From Halanaerobium saccharolyticum subsp. saccharolyticum DSM 6643 (GTDB taxonomy: Bacteria > Bacillota > Halanaerobiia > Halanaerobiales > Halanaerobiaceae): DNA of 64,000 nt. The notes beneath the pieces were generated by a model, which searched no databases, was not told where the DNA came from, and saw nothing but the letters and a program-made list of their open reading frames with translations. Position numbers and translations under genes: made by a program. The DNA lies in contig NZ_CAUI01000019.1 in the NCBI RefSeq assembly GCF_000350165.1, positions 1 through 64,000 of the forward strand. Direction: 5' to 3'. Below, one piece after another: positions 8,265-17,397 of the stretch (the stretch's first letter is position 1; every line of letters begins with the position of its first letter).

Positions 8265-9224
8265 TTATTTATCACTCCCATTAAGTTCAAACTTTTCTGC
8301 CAGCTGCTCAAAATCCTTTTTATAAACAATCTTGATGTTAATGTGGGGGTATAGTTCCTGCAGCAGCCTTACTTTTTTGTTTTTTTCAGTAGTATACTTT
8401 CGTTTCATTGTTGTCAGTTCAACATAAGTTTTGTGTTCACTTAGATAGAAATCTGGTCTAAAGGCCATGATCACATTTCCCTCTGGATCCCATTCTAAAG
8501 GGAATTCACTGGGTTCATATTCCCATTTAATATGATGCATATCCAGTATTTTAGCAAATTCCTTTTCACTTTCATGACCAAAGTTTCTTTGACTGTTATT
8601 TTCAACCTTTTTTTCTTTTATTATTTTGTTATTTAGAGCTTGAGGGTTTTCCTTTTTTAGATCAACAATATTCATTATGATTGATAGGCTTTCTTCTAGA
8701 CTGAGACCATCCATATTTAATGTCAGGTGATAAAGAGTTGTTTGTTCCCAGTCTTTATTATGTATTCTCCAGACGTAGCGGCGGTGTTTACGGTCTGCCA
8801 ATTCAAGTTCTCTAATTGCTTCATTATGATGCAGACCATAATTTTTTTTCAACTGCTTGCAGCGATATTCTTCAGAAGCGACTATTTTAAAATGAAGAGC
8901 ATAAGGATTATTTTTAAATATTATTTGAGAACCCAATCCTAAAACAATTAAGTTTGTAGTTTTGGATTGTTTCTTTAATTTTTGAGCAATATAGCCGGCA
9001 AAACTAATCTGTTTATCTTGTTTATCGTTTGGATTCAAAATCTTAGTATAAAATTTTGAACTTTGCTCGAGCATGTGAAGCTGATGTTCATCAGCAACCT
9101 CAGGCAGCCATTCTTTTAATACATATTTGCGGTCAATTAATTGTAAACCAAGACGATTCGCTAGCTCTTGGGCAACTTCTTCACCACCACTTGCTGTTTG
9201 CCTTGAAATTGTTATTATTTGCAT
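8265..9224 (-). CDS. Cytidylate-kinase-like protein fused to a restriction-nuclease-like domain
   Basis: A 319-aa two-domain protein. Residues 1-190 resemble the cytidylate-kinase-like family: ITISRQTASGGEEVAQELANRL holds a modified P-loop region, then IVLGLGSQIIF, FKIVASEEYR and a DRKHRRYVW segment typical of that family. Residues about 205-310 look like a PD-(D/E)xK nuclease-like domain, with a helix containing ESEKEFAKIL, then RPDFYL and YVELTTMK, the usual final Lys being shifted or replaced. I take the second ATG (9224), which has GGTGG five bases upstream; ATG 9236 is the alternative. It is the first gene of a two-gene unit with the HPRT homologue. The function is unknown. Confidence 0.65.
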   Translation of the reverse strand: MQIITISRQTASGGEEVAQELANRLGLQLIDRKYVLKEWLPEVADEHQLHMLEQSSKFYTKILNPNDKQDKQISFAGYIAQKLKKQSKTTNLIVLGLGSQIIFKNNPYALHFKIVASEEYRCKQLKKNYGLHHNEAIRELELADRKHRRYVWRIHNKDWEQTTLYHLTLNMDGLSLEESLSIIMNIVDLKKENPQALNNKIIKEKKVENNSQRNFGHESEKEFAKILDMHHIKWEYEPSEFPLEWDPEGNVIMAFRPDFYLSEHKTYVELTTMKRKYTTEKNKKVRLLQELYPHINIKIVYKKDFEQLAEKFELNGSDK

Positions 9225-9428
9225 CTGTGCCACCATCCTTCTATAATAATATTATAGCATAAATATTATAAACAAACTATATTTATCAGAAAATTAAGGA
9301 AATAGATAATTTGACCATTAAATTATTAAAAGGCAAACAAAAAAATAAAGGATTCTACCTAATTTTGCCTAATATATAAATATGAGATGCATAAAAATTT
9401 TATAGTTATAAAAAATAGGGGGTATTCT

Positions 9429-10739
9429 ATGAAAACATTAGCATTAATTTTGGCAGGTGGTCGAGGAACTAGACTTGACATTTTATCAGCACATAGAGTT
9501 AAACCAAGTGTACCATTTGCAGGTAAGTTTAGACTTATTGATTTTGCTTTAAGTAACTGTGTTAACTCTGGTATCTATAATGTGGGAGTTTTAACCCAGT
9601 ATCTACCATTGTCATTAAATAATCATATAGGTATTGGAAAGCCATGGGACTTAGATCGTAGAATGGGTGGAGTTACAATTTTACAGCCATTTAGAGGTAA
9701 GCCAGGAAGTACAGATTGGTATGAAGGAACAGCTCATGCAATTTATAAAAATATGAGCTTTATTAAGAATAAAGATCCGGAAGATGTAGTTGTTTTATCC
9801 GGTGATCATGTATATGAGATGGATTATAGTAAAATGGTTGAGTATCATAAAGAAAAAGATGCAGATTTAACTATAGCTGCTCAACCTGTTCCTTATGAGG
9901 ATGCGAATCGTTTTGGTATTTTAGATTATAATGATGATATGAGAATTACAGATTTTGTAGAAAAACCAGAAAATCCACCCAGCAATTTGGCATCAATGGG
10001 TATCTATGTTTTCAAAAAAGAAGTTCTATTGGAAGTATTAGAAAAATACTGTAGTGAAGAAGATTCAGATTTCGGACATCATATTATACCACCAATGATT
10101 GAAAGAGAAGGTGTTTATCTTTATGAATTTGATGACTACTGGAAAGATGTAGGTACACTTGCTGCATACTGGGAAAGTAGTTTAGAGTTGACTGATCCAA
10201 TTCCAAGTCTAAATCTTTATAATGATGACTGGAAACTTCATACCAGAAGTGAGGAAAAACCTCCGGTTAAATTTGGAAAAGATGCCTGTGCTTCTAAAAG
10301 TCTTATTTCCAATGGATCTATAATTAATGGAGTTGTAGAAAACTCAATTATTAGTCCGGGTGTTTATGTTGAAGAAGGTGCTGTTGTTAAAGATTCAATC
10401 ATTTTTAATGACACAGTAATTAGGAGTAACACAGTTGTAGAAAAGGCTATAATTGATAAAGAAGTAGAAATTATGGCTAACTGTAAAATTGGTTATGGTG
10501 ACGATCTAACTCCAAATAAAGATAAGCCTGACCTTTTAGAAAATGGATTAAATGTAATTGCTAAGAGAGCTACAATACCAGAAGGAACAACAATAGGTAG
10601 AAATTGTAGAATTTTCTCTTATGTTGGAGTAGATGATTTTAGTTCTAAAAATATTGACAGTGGTAGTACAATAACATCTGAAATTGGAGAAAAAGTTGCT
10701 GCTGGAGACGAAACTCATGTTAGAGAATTAAACACTTAA
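9429..10739 (+). CDS. glgC: Glucose-1-phosphate adenylyltransferase
   Basis: Makes ADP-glucose from ATP and glucose 1-phosphate. The 436-aa protein has the nucleotidyltransferase N-terminus (LAGGRGTRLDIL, KPSVPFAGKFRLIDFALSNC), the GTAHAIY segment, VLSGDHVYEMDY and WKDVGT, and a C-terminal left-handed beta-helix (IINGVVENSIISPGVYVEEG). ATG 9429 follows GGGGG; an in-frame ATG at 9387 lacks a site. No glgA or glgD is in the window. Because otsAB lies 0.9 kb downstream, the ADP-glucose might serve trehalose synthesis rather than glycogen; this is inference. Confidence 0.92.
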   Translation: MKTLALILAGGRGTRLDILSAHRVKPSVPFAGKFRLIDFALSNCVNSGIYNVGVLTQYLPLSLNNHIGIGKPWDLDRRMGGVTILQPFRGKPGSTDWYEGTAHAIYKNMSFIKNKDPEDVVVLSGDHVYEMDYSKMVEYHKEKDADLTIAAQPVPYEDANRFGILDYNDDMRITDFVEKPENPPSNLASMGIYVFKKEVLLEVLEKYCSEEDSDFGHHIIPPMIEREGVYLYEFDDYWKDVGTLAAYWESSLELTDPIPSLNLYNDDWKLHTRSEEKPPVKFGKDACASKSLISNGSIINGVVENSIISPGVYVEEGAVVKDSIIFNDTVIRSNTVVEKAIIDKEVEIMANCKIGYGDDLTPNKDKPDLLENGLNVIAKRATIPEGTTIGRNCRIFSYVGVDDFSSKNIDSGSTITSEIGEKVAAGDETHVRELNT

Positions 10740-10760
10740 AAAGCATAGTTAATTATTAAG

Positions 10761-10786
10761 CCCCCTTCTTAGCTGAGGGGGTATTT
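10761..10786 (+). terminator. Terminator after glgC
   Basis: CCCCCTT pairs across a TCTTAGCT loop with GAGGGGG and is followed by a T-rich stretch (TATTTTATTT). Confidence 0.8.
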
Positions 10787-10846
10787 TATTTATTAGTTAA
10801 TTTGTGCTAAAATTAAGTTAGTTGAAATTAATATTTTTAATAGGAG

Positions 10847-11437
10847 ATGATTATTATCAAAGTTAAGTGGTTAGGTAATTCAGCTCTATTGGTTGATTCT
10901 GAGCAGAAAATTGTAATTGATCCCAGTTTTGAAATGGAAGCTGATTTTGAGGCAGATATTGTATTAATTACACATGAGCATGATGATCATATTAATTTAG
11001 ACGATTTAGAAACAGTAATAACAGAAGAGACAAAGGTTTATGCACCTCAATCAGTTTACGATAAATTTGATATCAAAGGGGAAGTTGTAAAAGCTGGAGA
11101 TTTAATTGAAGAGGAAATAAAGGTCTTAGATGTTGACTGTTATAATTCAGAAGGCTCTGTAGCTTATTATTATAAAGGTCTATATCAAACTGCTGATGCT
11201 TCAAATTATTCGGATCCTGGGGAAGAAATAGAACTATTATTTACTGCCTGTTTTAACGACCATTTTTCTGATTATTTAGAGAAAGTTATTAAACTCAATC
11301 CTAAAATGGCAGTGCCTTATCATTATGATCCAGAAGAAAGGCAGGAATTACTGCAGGCAAAAGGTTTGTCCAGTAAATTTGAACAGATAGGCTGTAAATC
11401 TAAGGTTATAGAAATTGGGGAAGAATTAGAGATTTAA
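10847..11437 (+). CDS. Metallo-beta-lactamase-fold hydrolase (UlaG-like)
   Basis: A 196-aa MBL-fold protein. KVKWLGNSALLVDSEQKIVIDPS is the family N-terminus, THEHDDHIN supplies the HxHxDH metal ligands (about residues 44-50), and PYHYDPEE near the C-terminus gives another histidine. It resembles the L-ascorbate-6-phosphate lactonase/UlaG-like group; the substrate is unknown. The start is odd: ATG 10847 has AGGAG (10842-10846) directly against it, too close to be used, whereas the same AGGAG is ideally placed for an ATT at 10853 or an ATC at 10856. Cytosolic, monocistronic. Confidence 0.8.
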   Translation: MIIIKVKWLGNSALLVDSEQKIVIDPSFEMEADFEADIVLITHEHDDHINLDDLETVITEETKVYAPQSVYDKFDIKGEVVKAGDLIEEEIKVLDVDCYNSEGSVAYYYKGLYQTADASNYSDPGEEIELLFTACFNDHFSDYLEKVIKLNPKMAVPYHYDPEERQELLQAKGLSSKFEQIGCKSKVIEIGEELEI

Positions 11438-11513
11438 ATATTAGTCAAATTAAAAATCATGAAAAAAGAATATAAATCTATCAATTAATCAGTAAAAAAA
11501 TAAAATCATCTAG

Positions 11514-11556
11514 GCGGCTAAGTCTCTTAATTCTAAAGGGCTTAAGCCGTTTATTT
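11514..11556 (+). terminator. Terminator after the MBL-fold gene
   Basis: CGGCTAAG pairs imperfectly with CTTAAGCCG across an AT-rich interior, followed by TTTATTTTTT. Bases 11557-11687 hold the promoter region for otsA; I see no consensus promoter in it. Confidence 0.65.
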
Positions 11557-11687
11557 TTTGCAGTTTTATTTTTCTATAAAATTTATCGAATTTTTTGTTA
11601 AATAATTACTTTTTTAAAGAGTGATTTTTGTTATGTTGATATTGTAGGATATTGAAAAAGTTTATGAAAGTTAGGAGGCAAAAAATT

Positions 11688-13100
11688 ATGGAAGCAGAAT
11701 TAGAAGGTAAAAGACTTGTTCTGGTTTCCAATGGTGAACCATACAAACATGTATATCAGAATCAAAATATAGAAATAGAAAAACTTGCAGGTGGTTTAAC
11801 AACCGGTCTTGATCCAATGATGCAAAAAGACAAAGGACTCTGGATTGCTTGGGGTAGAGGTGAAGCTGACTTTGAAGTAGTTGATCAGAACAATAAGGTT
11901 AAGGTACCTGATGCTGAAGGTTATACTTTAAAAAGGATTAAGCTTAGTAAAGAAGAAAAAAATGGGTTTTATTATGGATTTGCAAATGAAGTAATGTGGC
12001 CGATTAGTCACACTTTTATCTCAAAAGCTAATTTTAAAAAAGAATATTGGCAGAGTTATCAGAAAGTAAATAAAAAATATGCTGAAAGTATTAAAGAGGA
12101 ACTTCACTCAGATGATCTAGTCTGGATTCATGATTATCATTTAGCATTAGTTCCAGGATTCCTATCTGAAAGCAATGCTAAAACTTCTCTTTTCTGGCAC
12201 ATACCTTGGCCGGCTTGGGAAGCTTTTAGAACTATTCCCTGGCGTCAAAAGATTTTAGAAGGGATGCTGGCTTCAGATTTCATAGCATTTCATACTGATT
12301 TATTTGTTTTTAACTTCTTAAGCTGTGCTAAAAAAATTGGTGCAAAAGTTGATTTTTCTGCTAGAGAAGTTTTTTATCAGGGATCTAAAACCAAGGTAGA
12401 AAGTGTTCCTCTGGGAATTGATTATCAGCGGTTCAATAATCTGGCTCAGGATGATGACTATCTTGCAGAAGCAGAAGCTGTGAAAGCAAGTTATGATACT
12501 GAAAAATTAATTTTTGCTGTGGACAGATTAGATTATACTAAAGGTATAGAAGAAAGGCTAAAAGGAATTGATAAGTTTTTCGAAAAATATCCTGAATATA
12601 AAGGAAAGGTTACATTTGTCCAGAGAGTTGCTCCCAGTAGAACAGGAATTGAAGAATATCAGCAAATGAAAGAAAGAATAGAGAAAAAGATAGCTGAAAT
12701 TAATGGTAAATATCAAAAAGATCAGTGGGCACCTGTTAAGTATTTTTACGGTTCAGTGCCTCAGGCCGAGCTTCTACCATATTATAAAGCAGCAGATTTA
12801 GCTTTAATCACAGCTTTAATTGATGGTATGAATCTTGTAGCCAAAGAATATCTGGCTGTTCAAGATTCAGGTGTGCTTTTGCTCTCCGAATTTGCAGGGG
12901 CAGCCGAATACTTGGACAGTGCACTTAAAGTAAATCCTTATAATACCGAAGCGTTAGCTGATAGTATTTATCAGGGCTTAGAAATGCCAGAAACCGAAAA
13001 GAAAAAGAGGCTGCAGAAAGCTGAAGCTGATCTTAAAGAATATGATATTAACTGGTGGCGTGACTATTTTCTGAAAAAATGGGTGGAATCTTATGAATAA
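11688..13100 (+). CDS. otsA: Trehalose-6-phosphate synthase (GT20)
   Basis: Glycosyltransferase family 20 enzyme forming trehalose 6-phosphate from a nucleotide-activated glucose and glucose 6-phosphate. The 470-aa protein shows VWIHDYHLALVPGFL, the FWHIPWPAWEAFRTIPWR acceptor/active-site segment, FHTDLFVFNFL, FAVDRLDYTKGIEERL and LITALIDGMNLVAKEYLA. Start ATG 11688 follows AGGAGG at 11672-11677; an in-frame TTG at 11652 lies upstream of that site and is rejected. It overlaps otsB by 8 bases. Trehalose is a compatible solute, fitting a halophile. The preferred donor (UDP- or ADP-glucose) cannot be read from sequence. Confidence 0.93.
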   Translation: MEAELEGKRLVLVSNGEPYKHVYQNQNIEIEKLAGGLTTGLDPMMQKDKGLWIAWGRGEADFEVVDQNNKVKVPDAEGYTLKRIKLSKEEKNGFYYGFANEVMWPISHTFISKANFKKEYWQSYQKVNKKYAESIKEELHSDDLVWIHDYHLALVPGFLSESNAKTSLFWHIPWPAWEAFRTIPWRQKILEGMLASDFIAFHTDLFVFNFLSCAKKIGAKVDFSAREVFYQGSKTKVESVPLGIDYQRFNNLAQDDDYLAEAEAVKASYDTEKLIFAVDRLDYTKGIEERLKGIDKFFEKYPEYKGKVTFVQRVAPSRTGIEEYQQMKERIEKKIAEINGKYQKDQWAPVKYFYGSVPQAELLPYYKAADLALITALIDGMNLVAKEYLAVQDSGVLLLSEFAGAAEYLDSALKVNPYNTEALADSIYQGLEMPETEKKKRLQKAEADLKEYDINWWRDYFLKKWVESYE

Positions 13101-13887
13101 AAAATATATTTTAGATGTAAACAATTTAGATTTGCTTAAAAGAAAAATATCAAAAGCAGAAAGAACATTGCTATTTTTAGATTATGATGGGACCCTAGCT
13201 CCTTTTAAAGCTGATCCACTTTCTGCTTTTGCTCTGCCTGAAACTGAAAAAATTTTAAAGAAATTAGAAAAAAGCACTAATTATTATATAAGCCTTGTTT
13301 CAGGCAGAAAATTAAAGGAGCTAAAAAAGATGATTAACCTTAGTCACAGTAATTATGCCGGCAGCCATGGTTTAGAAATCGATATGTTTTTTACAAAAGA
13401 AGTGATTTATCCTCATCAAAATCAAAAAATTGATGTATTAAGCAAAAAAAAATATCAGACCATTAAAGAAAGATTTCTGAAATCAGAATCGGTTGAGCTA
13501 GAAGATAAAGGTTTTGGCTTGGCACTTCATTTTAATTCTGAAGAAAAACAGTCTGAAGAAGAAAAAAAATTTAAAGCTTTATTTGAAAACACTGCCTATC
13601 AAGTTCTTTCGGGCAGGAAAATCTTAGAGATTAGACCGGCTGGTTGGGATAAAGGGAAAGCAATTAATTATATTAGTGATCAAATCAAAGCTCATTTTAA
13701 TTTGGATAATGTACTAAGAATATATATTGGAGATGATCGGACAGATGAAGATGCTTTTAAAGCTTTAGAAGATGGAGTTACAGTATATGTCCAGAATGAA
13801 GATGATTTGAATACAGAAGCAGAATTTTACCTTGAAGATCCAGCCGATACAGCAAAATTATTAAAAAAATTAGCAGGAGAGTCTTAG
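13093..13887 (+). CDS. otsB: Trehalose-6-phosphate phosphatase
   Basis: HAD-superfamily phosphatase completing trehalose synthesis. In 264 aa it carries the nucleophile motif FLDYDGTLAPF (first Asp near residue 28), VSGRKLKEL, GSHGLEI, KGKAI and the Mg-binding GDDRTDEDAF. Its ATG lies inside the last codons of otsA (8-base overlap), so translation is coupled. A hairpin including its stop codon closes the unit. Confidence 0.93.
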   Translation: MNKKYILDVNNLDLLKRKISKAERTLLFLDYDGTLAPFKADPLSAFALPETEKILKKLEKSTNYYISLVSGRKLKELKKMINLSHSNYAGSHGLEIDMFFTKEVIYPHQNQKIDVLSKKKYQTIKERFLKSESVELEDKGFGLALHFNSEEKQSEEEKKFKALFENTAYQVLSGRKILEIRPAGWDKGKAINYISDQIKAHFNLDNVLRIYIGDDRTDEDAFKALEDGVTVYVQNEDDLNTEAEFYLEDPADTAKLLKKLAGES

Positions 13888-13899
13888 GCTCCTGCTTTA
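13873..13899 (+). terminator. Hairpin at the end of otsB
   Basis: GCAGGAG (13873-13879) pairs with CTCCTGC (13889-13895), with the otsB stop in the loop and a weak T tract after it. A probable, not strong, terminator. Confidence 0.6.
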
Positions 13900-13937
13900 A
13901 ATTCATATATATTTGATTTAATTTTTTAAAAGATAAC

Positions 13938-14741
13938 TTATATTTTGTGGGGTATTGCTTTCATTTTATTAAAAGTAGTTAGTTCTTCAAAACCAATTTC
14001 TTTAAGTTTTTGAATAGTATAATCAAATTTTTGCGCAATATCTTTAGTTTTATGGCTGTCTGAGCCTATAGTTAAAATTTGGCCCCCAAGTTCATAATAT
14101 AGTTTTAAAATATCAAAACTGGGGAGTGGATTTTCCCCATCCAATCTATAGCCAGAAGTGTTTACTTCAAGGCCTTTGTCTTTTTGAATAATTGTTTTTA
14201 AGATACTTTCTATGATTGAAGCGGCTTCCTTATTTTCTAGTAGTTTGGGTTTGTTTTCAAAATCACCATAACGTCTAATGATATCAAGATGTCCCAGTAC
14301 ATTATAATTATCATATTTTCTTACTACTTTAGATACAGTTTTTAAATATTTAATATAGGACTCCCACTGACTGTATCCCTCAAAAAAATCACCATTATAT
14401 AAATCAGATTTTTCCACAGTATGAAAAGATCCAATCACAAAATCAAAATCATCTTTAAGGTATAGCTGGGATTCTTTAAGAATATGTGATTGGAGTCCCA
14501 TTTCTATGCCTTTTTTGATAGTTAATTTATTTTCATATTTTTTTTGCATTTTTTTTATCTCTTGTAAATATTTATCTTTATCAATTAAAAACTCGATTGT
14601 ATCATCTTGATAATCAATATCGTGATGGTCAGTTATAGCTATTTCATTTAAACCTTTTCGAATCGCTGCCTGACAAAGTTCGTCCATTGTCATATCTGAA
14701 TCAGCAGAAAAATGTGAGTGTAGGTGATAGTCAAAAAACAT
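13938..14741 (-). CDS. hisJ: PHP-domain phosphatase, probable histidinol-phosphatase
   Basis: A 267-aa PHP-family metal-dependent phosphoesterase. Metal ligands are seen in YHLHSHFSADS at the N-terminus, ITDHHDIDY, GSFHTVE, GHLDIIRRYG and TIGSDSHK near the C-terminus. Length and motif order fit HisJ-type histidinol-phosphate phosphatases. The nearby his operon has no hisN/hisJ of its own, so this gene could supply that step; other PHP phosphoesterase activities are possible. ATG 14741 is chosen because GAGGAGAGGAAGG precedes it, whereas the longer frame would add a hydrophobic, poorly supported N-terminus. Divergent from the aldo-keto reductase. Confidence 0.72.
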   Translation of the reverse strand: MFFDYHLHSHFSADSDMTMDELCQAAIRKGLNEIAITDHHDIDYQDDTIEFLIDKDKYLQEIKKMQKKYENKLTIKKGIEMGLQSHILKESQLYLKDDFDFVIGSFHTVEKSDLYNGDFFEGYSQWESYIKYLKTVSKVVRKYDNYNVLGHLDIIRRYGDFENKPKLLENKEAASIIESILKTIIQKDKGLEVNTSGYRLDGENPLPSFDILKLYYELGGQILTIGSDSHKTKDIAQKFDYTIQKLKEIGFEELTTFNKMKAIPHKI

Positions 14742-14859
14742 ATTTTTCCTTCCTCTCCTCGATACTTTTATAATGTGTAAAATTAAATTTAATCTTAAAA
14801 TGAGTATCTTTATATCTATCATAGCATAACAGAAGAGGAAAGCAAATTTTAAGAATAAT

Positions 14860-14888
14860 TTGTATTCAGCTGTCAAATTGAATATAAT
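14860..14888 (+). promoter_or_regulatory. Promoter of the aldo-keto reductase gene
   Basis: TTGTAT (14860-14865), a 17-base spacer and TATAAT (14883-14888), 36 bases before the start codon. Confidence 0.7.
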
Positions 14889-14924
14889 AAGAATAGATAG
14901 CAAACAATTTGGGAGGGGTTAATT

Positions 14925-15917
14925 ATGGAATATAGGACTATTGGTAAAACCGGAGTGCAGGTTTCTTCACTTTGCTTTGGGACAATGCCTTTTGGTGGAC
15001 TTGCTGATGAAGAAATGTCGCGTAAAATGTTTAAAGCAGCACTTGAGCGGGGAATTAATTTTTTTGATTCAGCAGATGTCTATAATGAAGGGCGCTCAGA
15101 AGAACTGTTAGGTAAATTTATGCAGGAAAACAACTGTAGGGATGAATTAGTTATCACCTCTAAAGTTTTTGGGAAAACTGCTGCAGATGTTAATGCCAAA
15201 GGTCTTTCTCGTCGACATATTAAAGTTGGGGTGGAAGAAAGTTTAAAAAGATTAAAGACTGACCGGATAGATTTTTATTTTGTACATAGTTTTGATTCTA
15301 AGACAGATATGATTCAGACTCTAAGAGCTATGGATGATTTAGTTAAAGAGGGTAAAATATTATATCCAGCAGTTAGTAATTGGGCAGCCTGGCAGATAGA
15401 AAAAGCATTAGGGATTTCTAGGCGTGAGAGTTTATCCCGCTTTGAATGTGTACAGCCCATGTATAATCTGGCCAAAAGACAGGCAGAGGTTGAAATATTG
15501 CCGATGGCTGAAGCAGAAGATTTAGGTGTTGTTTCTTACAGTCCTTTAGGTGGCGGGCTTTTAACCGGCAAATATGGCAAAGATAAGCGGCCCAGTAAAG
15601 GAAGATTAGTAGATAGAGAAGATTATGCAGCTCGCTATGGCTTAAAACAATATTATCAAATTGCTGAAGATTTTACTAATCATGCTGATAAAAGAGGCGT
15701 TGATCCTGTTTCTTTAGCAGTAGCCTGGGTTATGTCCAATCCTATAATTACATCGGCGATTATAGGGGCTCGTAATTTAGAACAACTTAAAGGTTCTCTT
15801 GGAGCACTGGATATAGAAATGAATGAAAAGTGGAGGAAGGAAATAACAGAACTTTCTATTACTCCTCCCCCTGCAACAGATAGATTGGAAGAACAAAAAA
15901 ACCTGAGTTATTTTTAA
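14925..15917 (+). CDS. Aldo/keto reductase
   Basis: A 330-aa NAD(P)H-dependent oxidoreductase of the AKR superfamily. The catalytic set is visible: Asp and Tyr in FFDSADVYNEGRSEELLG, Lys in VITSKVFG and His in FYFVHSFD. The C-terminal cofactor loop reads SAIIGARNLEQLKGSLGAL. It resembles the YajO/Tas/potassium-channel-beta-like group that acts on varied aldehydes and ketones; the substrate is not predictable. GGGAGGGG ribosome-binding site, own promoter and terminator, so it is monocistronic. Confidence 0.9.
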   Translation: MEYRTIGKTGVQVSSLCFGTMPFGGLADEEMSRKMFKAALERGINFFDSADVYNEGRSEELLGKFMQENNCRDELVITSKVFGKTAADVNAKGLSRRHIKVGVEESLKRLKTDRIDFYFVHSFDSKTDMIQTLRAMDDLVKEGKILYPAVSNWAAWQIEKALGISRRESLSRFECVQPMYNLAKRQAEVEILPMAEAEDLGVVSYSPLGGGLLTGKYGKDKRPSKGRLVDREDYAARYGLKQYYQIAEDFTNHADKRGVDPVSLAVAWVMSNPIITSAIIGARNLEQLKGSLGALDIEMNEKWRKEITELSITPPPATDRLEEQKNLSYF

Positions 15918-15936
15918 ATTAATATTTGGTAAAAAC

Positions 15937-15976
15937 AAAGGTCTGTCAGGGTTTAATTTCCCGGCAGACCTTTATT
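15937..15976 (+). terminator. Terminator after the aldo-keto reductase gene
   Basis: AAAGGTCTG and GCAGACCTTT form an extended stem with an inner GGG/CCC, followed by a short T-rich tail. Confidence 0.85.
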
Positions 15977-16038
15977 GATTTTAAATCAAAGTCAAATAGT
16001 GTTAAAATTAAGACATCAAAAGAAATTGCTTAAATAAC

Positions 16039-16067
16039 TTGACAGCTGACTTAAATATAATTATAAT
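16039..16067 (+). promoter_or_regulatory. Consensus promoter of the his operon
   Basis: TTGACA (16039-16044), a 17-base spacer and TATAAT (16062-16067), a perfect vegetative promoter 65 bases before hisZ. The leader has no His-rich peptide or T-box that I can see. Confidence 0.85.
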
Positions 16068-16131
16068 TAATACAACATTTTAATACTTTAATATGATAAA
16101 GCACTAAAATAATAGGTGGGAGGCAAAATAG

Positions 16132-17397
16132 ATGAATGCATTTGTAGAAGGTGTTAGAGATATTTTACCAGCAGAATTAAGAAAGAGAAAAACTATTTAT
16201 AAAATAATTAGAGAGGTTTTTGAGGCAAATGCCTATAGAGAAGTAATTACTCCAACTTTGGAGTCATTAGAATTATATGCGGGTATTGAGGGTTTGGTTG
16301 ATAAAAGTGAGATGTTTAAAGTTGTTGATGATAAAGGACAAATTTTAGTTTTAAGGCCTGACTTGACAATGCCAATTGCTCGATTGGCAGCAAGTCGCTT
16401 TCAAGATAGTCCACGCCCTTTAAAGTTTTCTTATTTGAGTTCAGCTTTTCAATCAAAGAATTCCCAAAGTTTAAGTCTTAAAGAAAAAACTCAGGCTGGA
16501 GTCGAACTGATAGGTTCGGCAGCTTTGAAATCTGATTTAGAAATGATTCTACTTTTAATAAAAACAATGAAAAAAGTAGGAGTAGAAAAACCATTGATTG
16601 ATATAGGACATGCTGATTTAATAAATGAAATATTTACAGATTTAAAAATTGCAGAAAATGAAAAGAGAGACCTAAGAGAGCTTTTGGCTGCTAAAAATAG
16701 AATTGGAATAAAAAATTATATTAAAGAGATTGAGCTTAGCAAAAATGCAGAAGAAGTGTTGTTAAGATTGCCATCATTATTTGGTGATCCGAAAGAGGTT
16801 GTTAAAGAATTAAAGAATATGCCTTTATCATCTGAAACAAAAGAAGCTTTAAAAAAATTAGAAGAACTATTTAATAAATTAGCAATTTTTGATGCTCTTA
16901 AATATATTACTTTTGATCCAATGTTAATTTCTCGGCATGGTTATTATACAGGACTTATATTTAAAGGTTATGCAAAAGGATATAGTAATTTACTGGCAAG
17001 TGGTGGGCGTTATGATAATTTAACAGAAAAATTTGGCGTTGAAGAACCAGCAGTTGGTTTTGCTTTAGAAATAGAAAATCTTCTTGATTATTTAAATAAA
17101 ACTGAAAATTTTAGTGAGAACATACAAAAAAGATTTTTGATCTCTTTTGAAAAAGAAAATGATTTCAAACTTGCTTATGAGTTGGCCGAAGATTTAAGAA
17201 ATATTGGTTTTGTAGCAGAGGTCTATAATAAGGCAGATAGAGAATATTTAGACTTTCAGCAGGTAGATTACAAAATTTATTTAAAAGCTGATACACTAAA
17301 ATTAAGAAAAAATAATGGGGAAGAATCCATAATTGAAAAAAACAAGAAAGAAGCACTGGAGTATTTGATCTTAAATAAAATAGAGGAGTGGGAATAA
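16132..17397 (+). CDS. hisZ: ATP phosphoribosyltransferase regulatory subunit
   Basis: HisZ is a histidyl-tRNA-synthetase-like protein without tRNA charging that forms the active, feedback-regulated complex with short-form HisG. The 421-aa sequence has class II synthetase motif 2-like LRPDLTMPIARLAASRF and the HisZ-style GGRYDNLTEKFGVEEPAVGFALEIE. VRDILPAE at the N-terminus fits. Its presence matches the short HisG next to it. Its stop TAA overlaps the ATG of hisG by one base. First gene of the operon, GGTGGGAGG ribosome-binding site. Confidence 0.92.
   Translation: MNAFVEGVRDILPAELRKRKTIYKIIREVFEANAYREVITPTLESLELYAGIEGLVDKSEMFKVVDDKGQILVLRPDLTMPIARLAASRFQDSPRPLKFSYLSSAFQSKNSQSLSLKEKTQAGVELIGSAALKSDLEMILLLIKTMKKVGVEKPLIDIGHADLINEIFTDLKIAENEKRDLRELLAAKNRIGIKNYIKEIELSKNAEEVLLRLPSLFGDPKEVVKELKNMPLSSETKEALKKLEELFNKLAIFDALKYITFDPMLISRHGYYTGLIFKGYAKGYSNLLASGGRYDNLTEKFGVEEPAVGFALEIENLLDYLNKTENFSENIQKRFLISFEKENDFKLAYELAEDLRNIGFVAEVYNKADREYLDFQQVDYKIYLKADTLKLRKNNGEESIIEKNKKEALEYLILNKIEEWE

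Noticed and set aside
15977-16131. T-box or His leader peptide before the his operon
   Set aside because: No T-box sequence, no run of His codons and no terminator hairpin between the promoter and hisZ.
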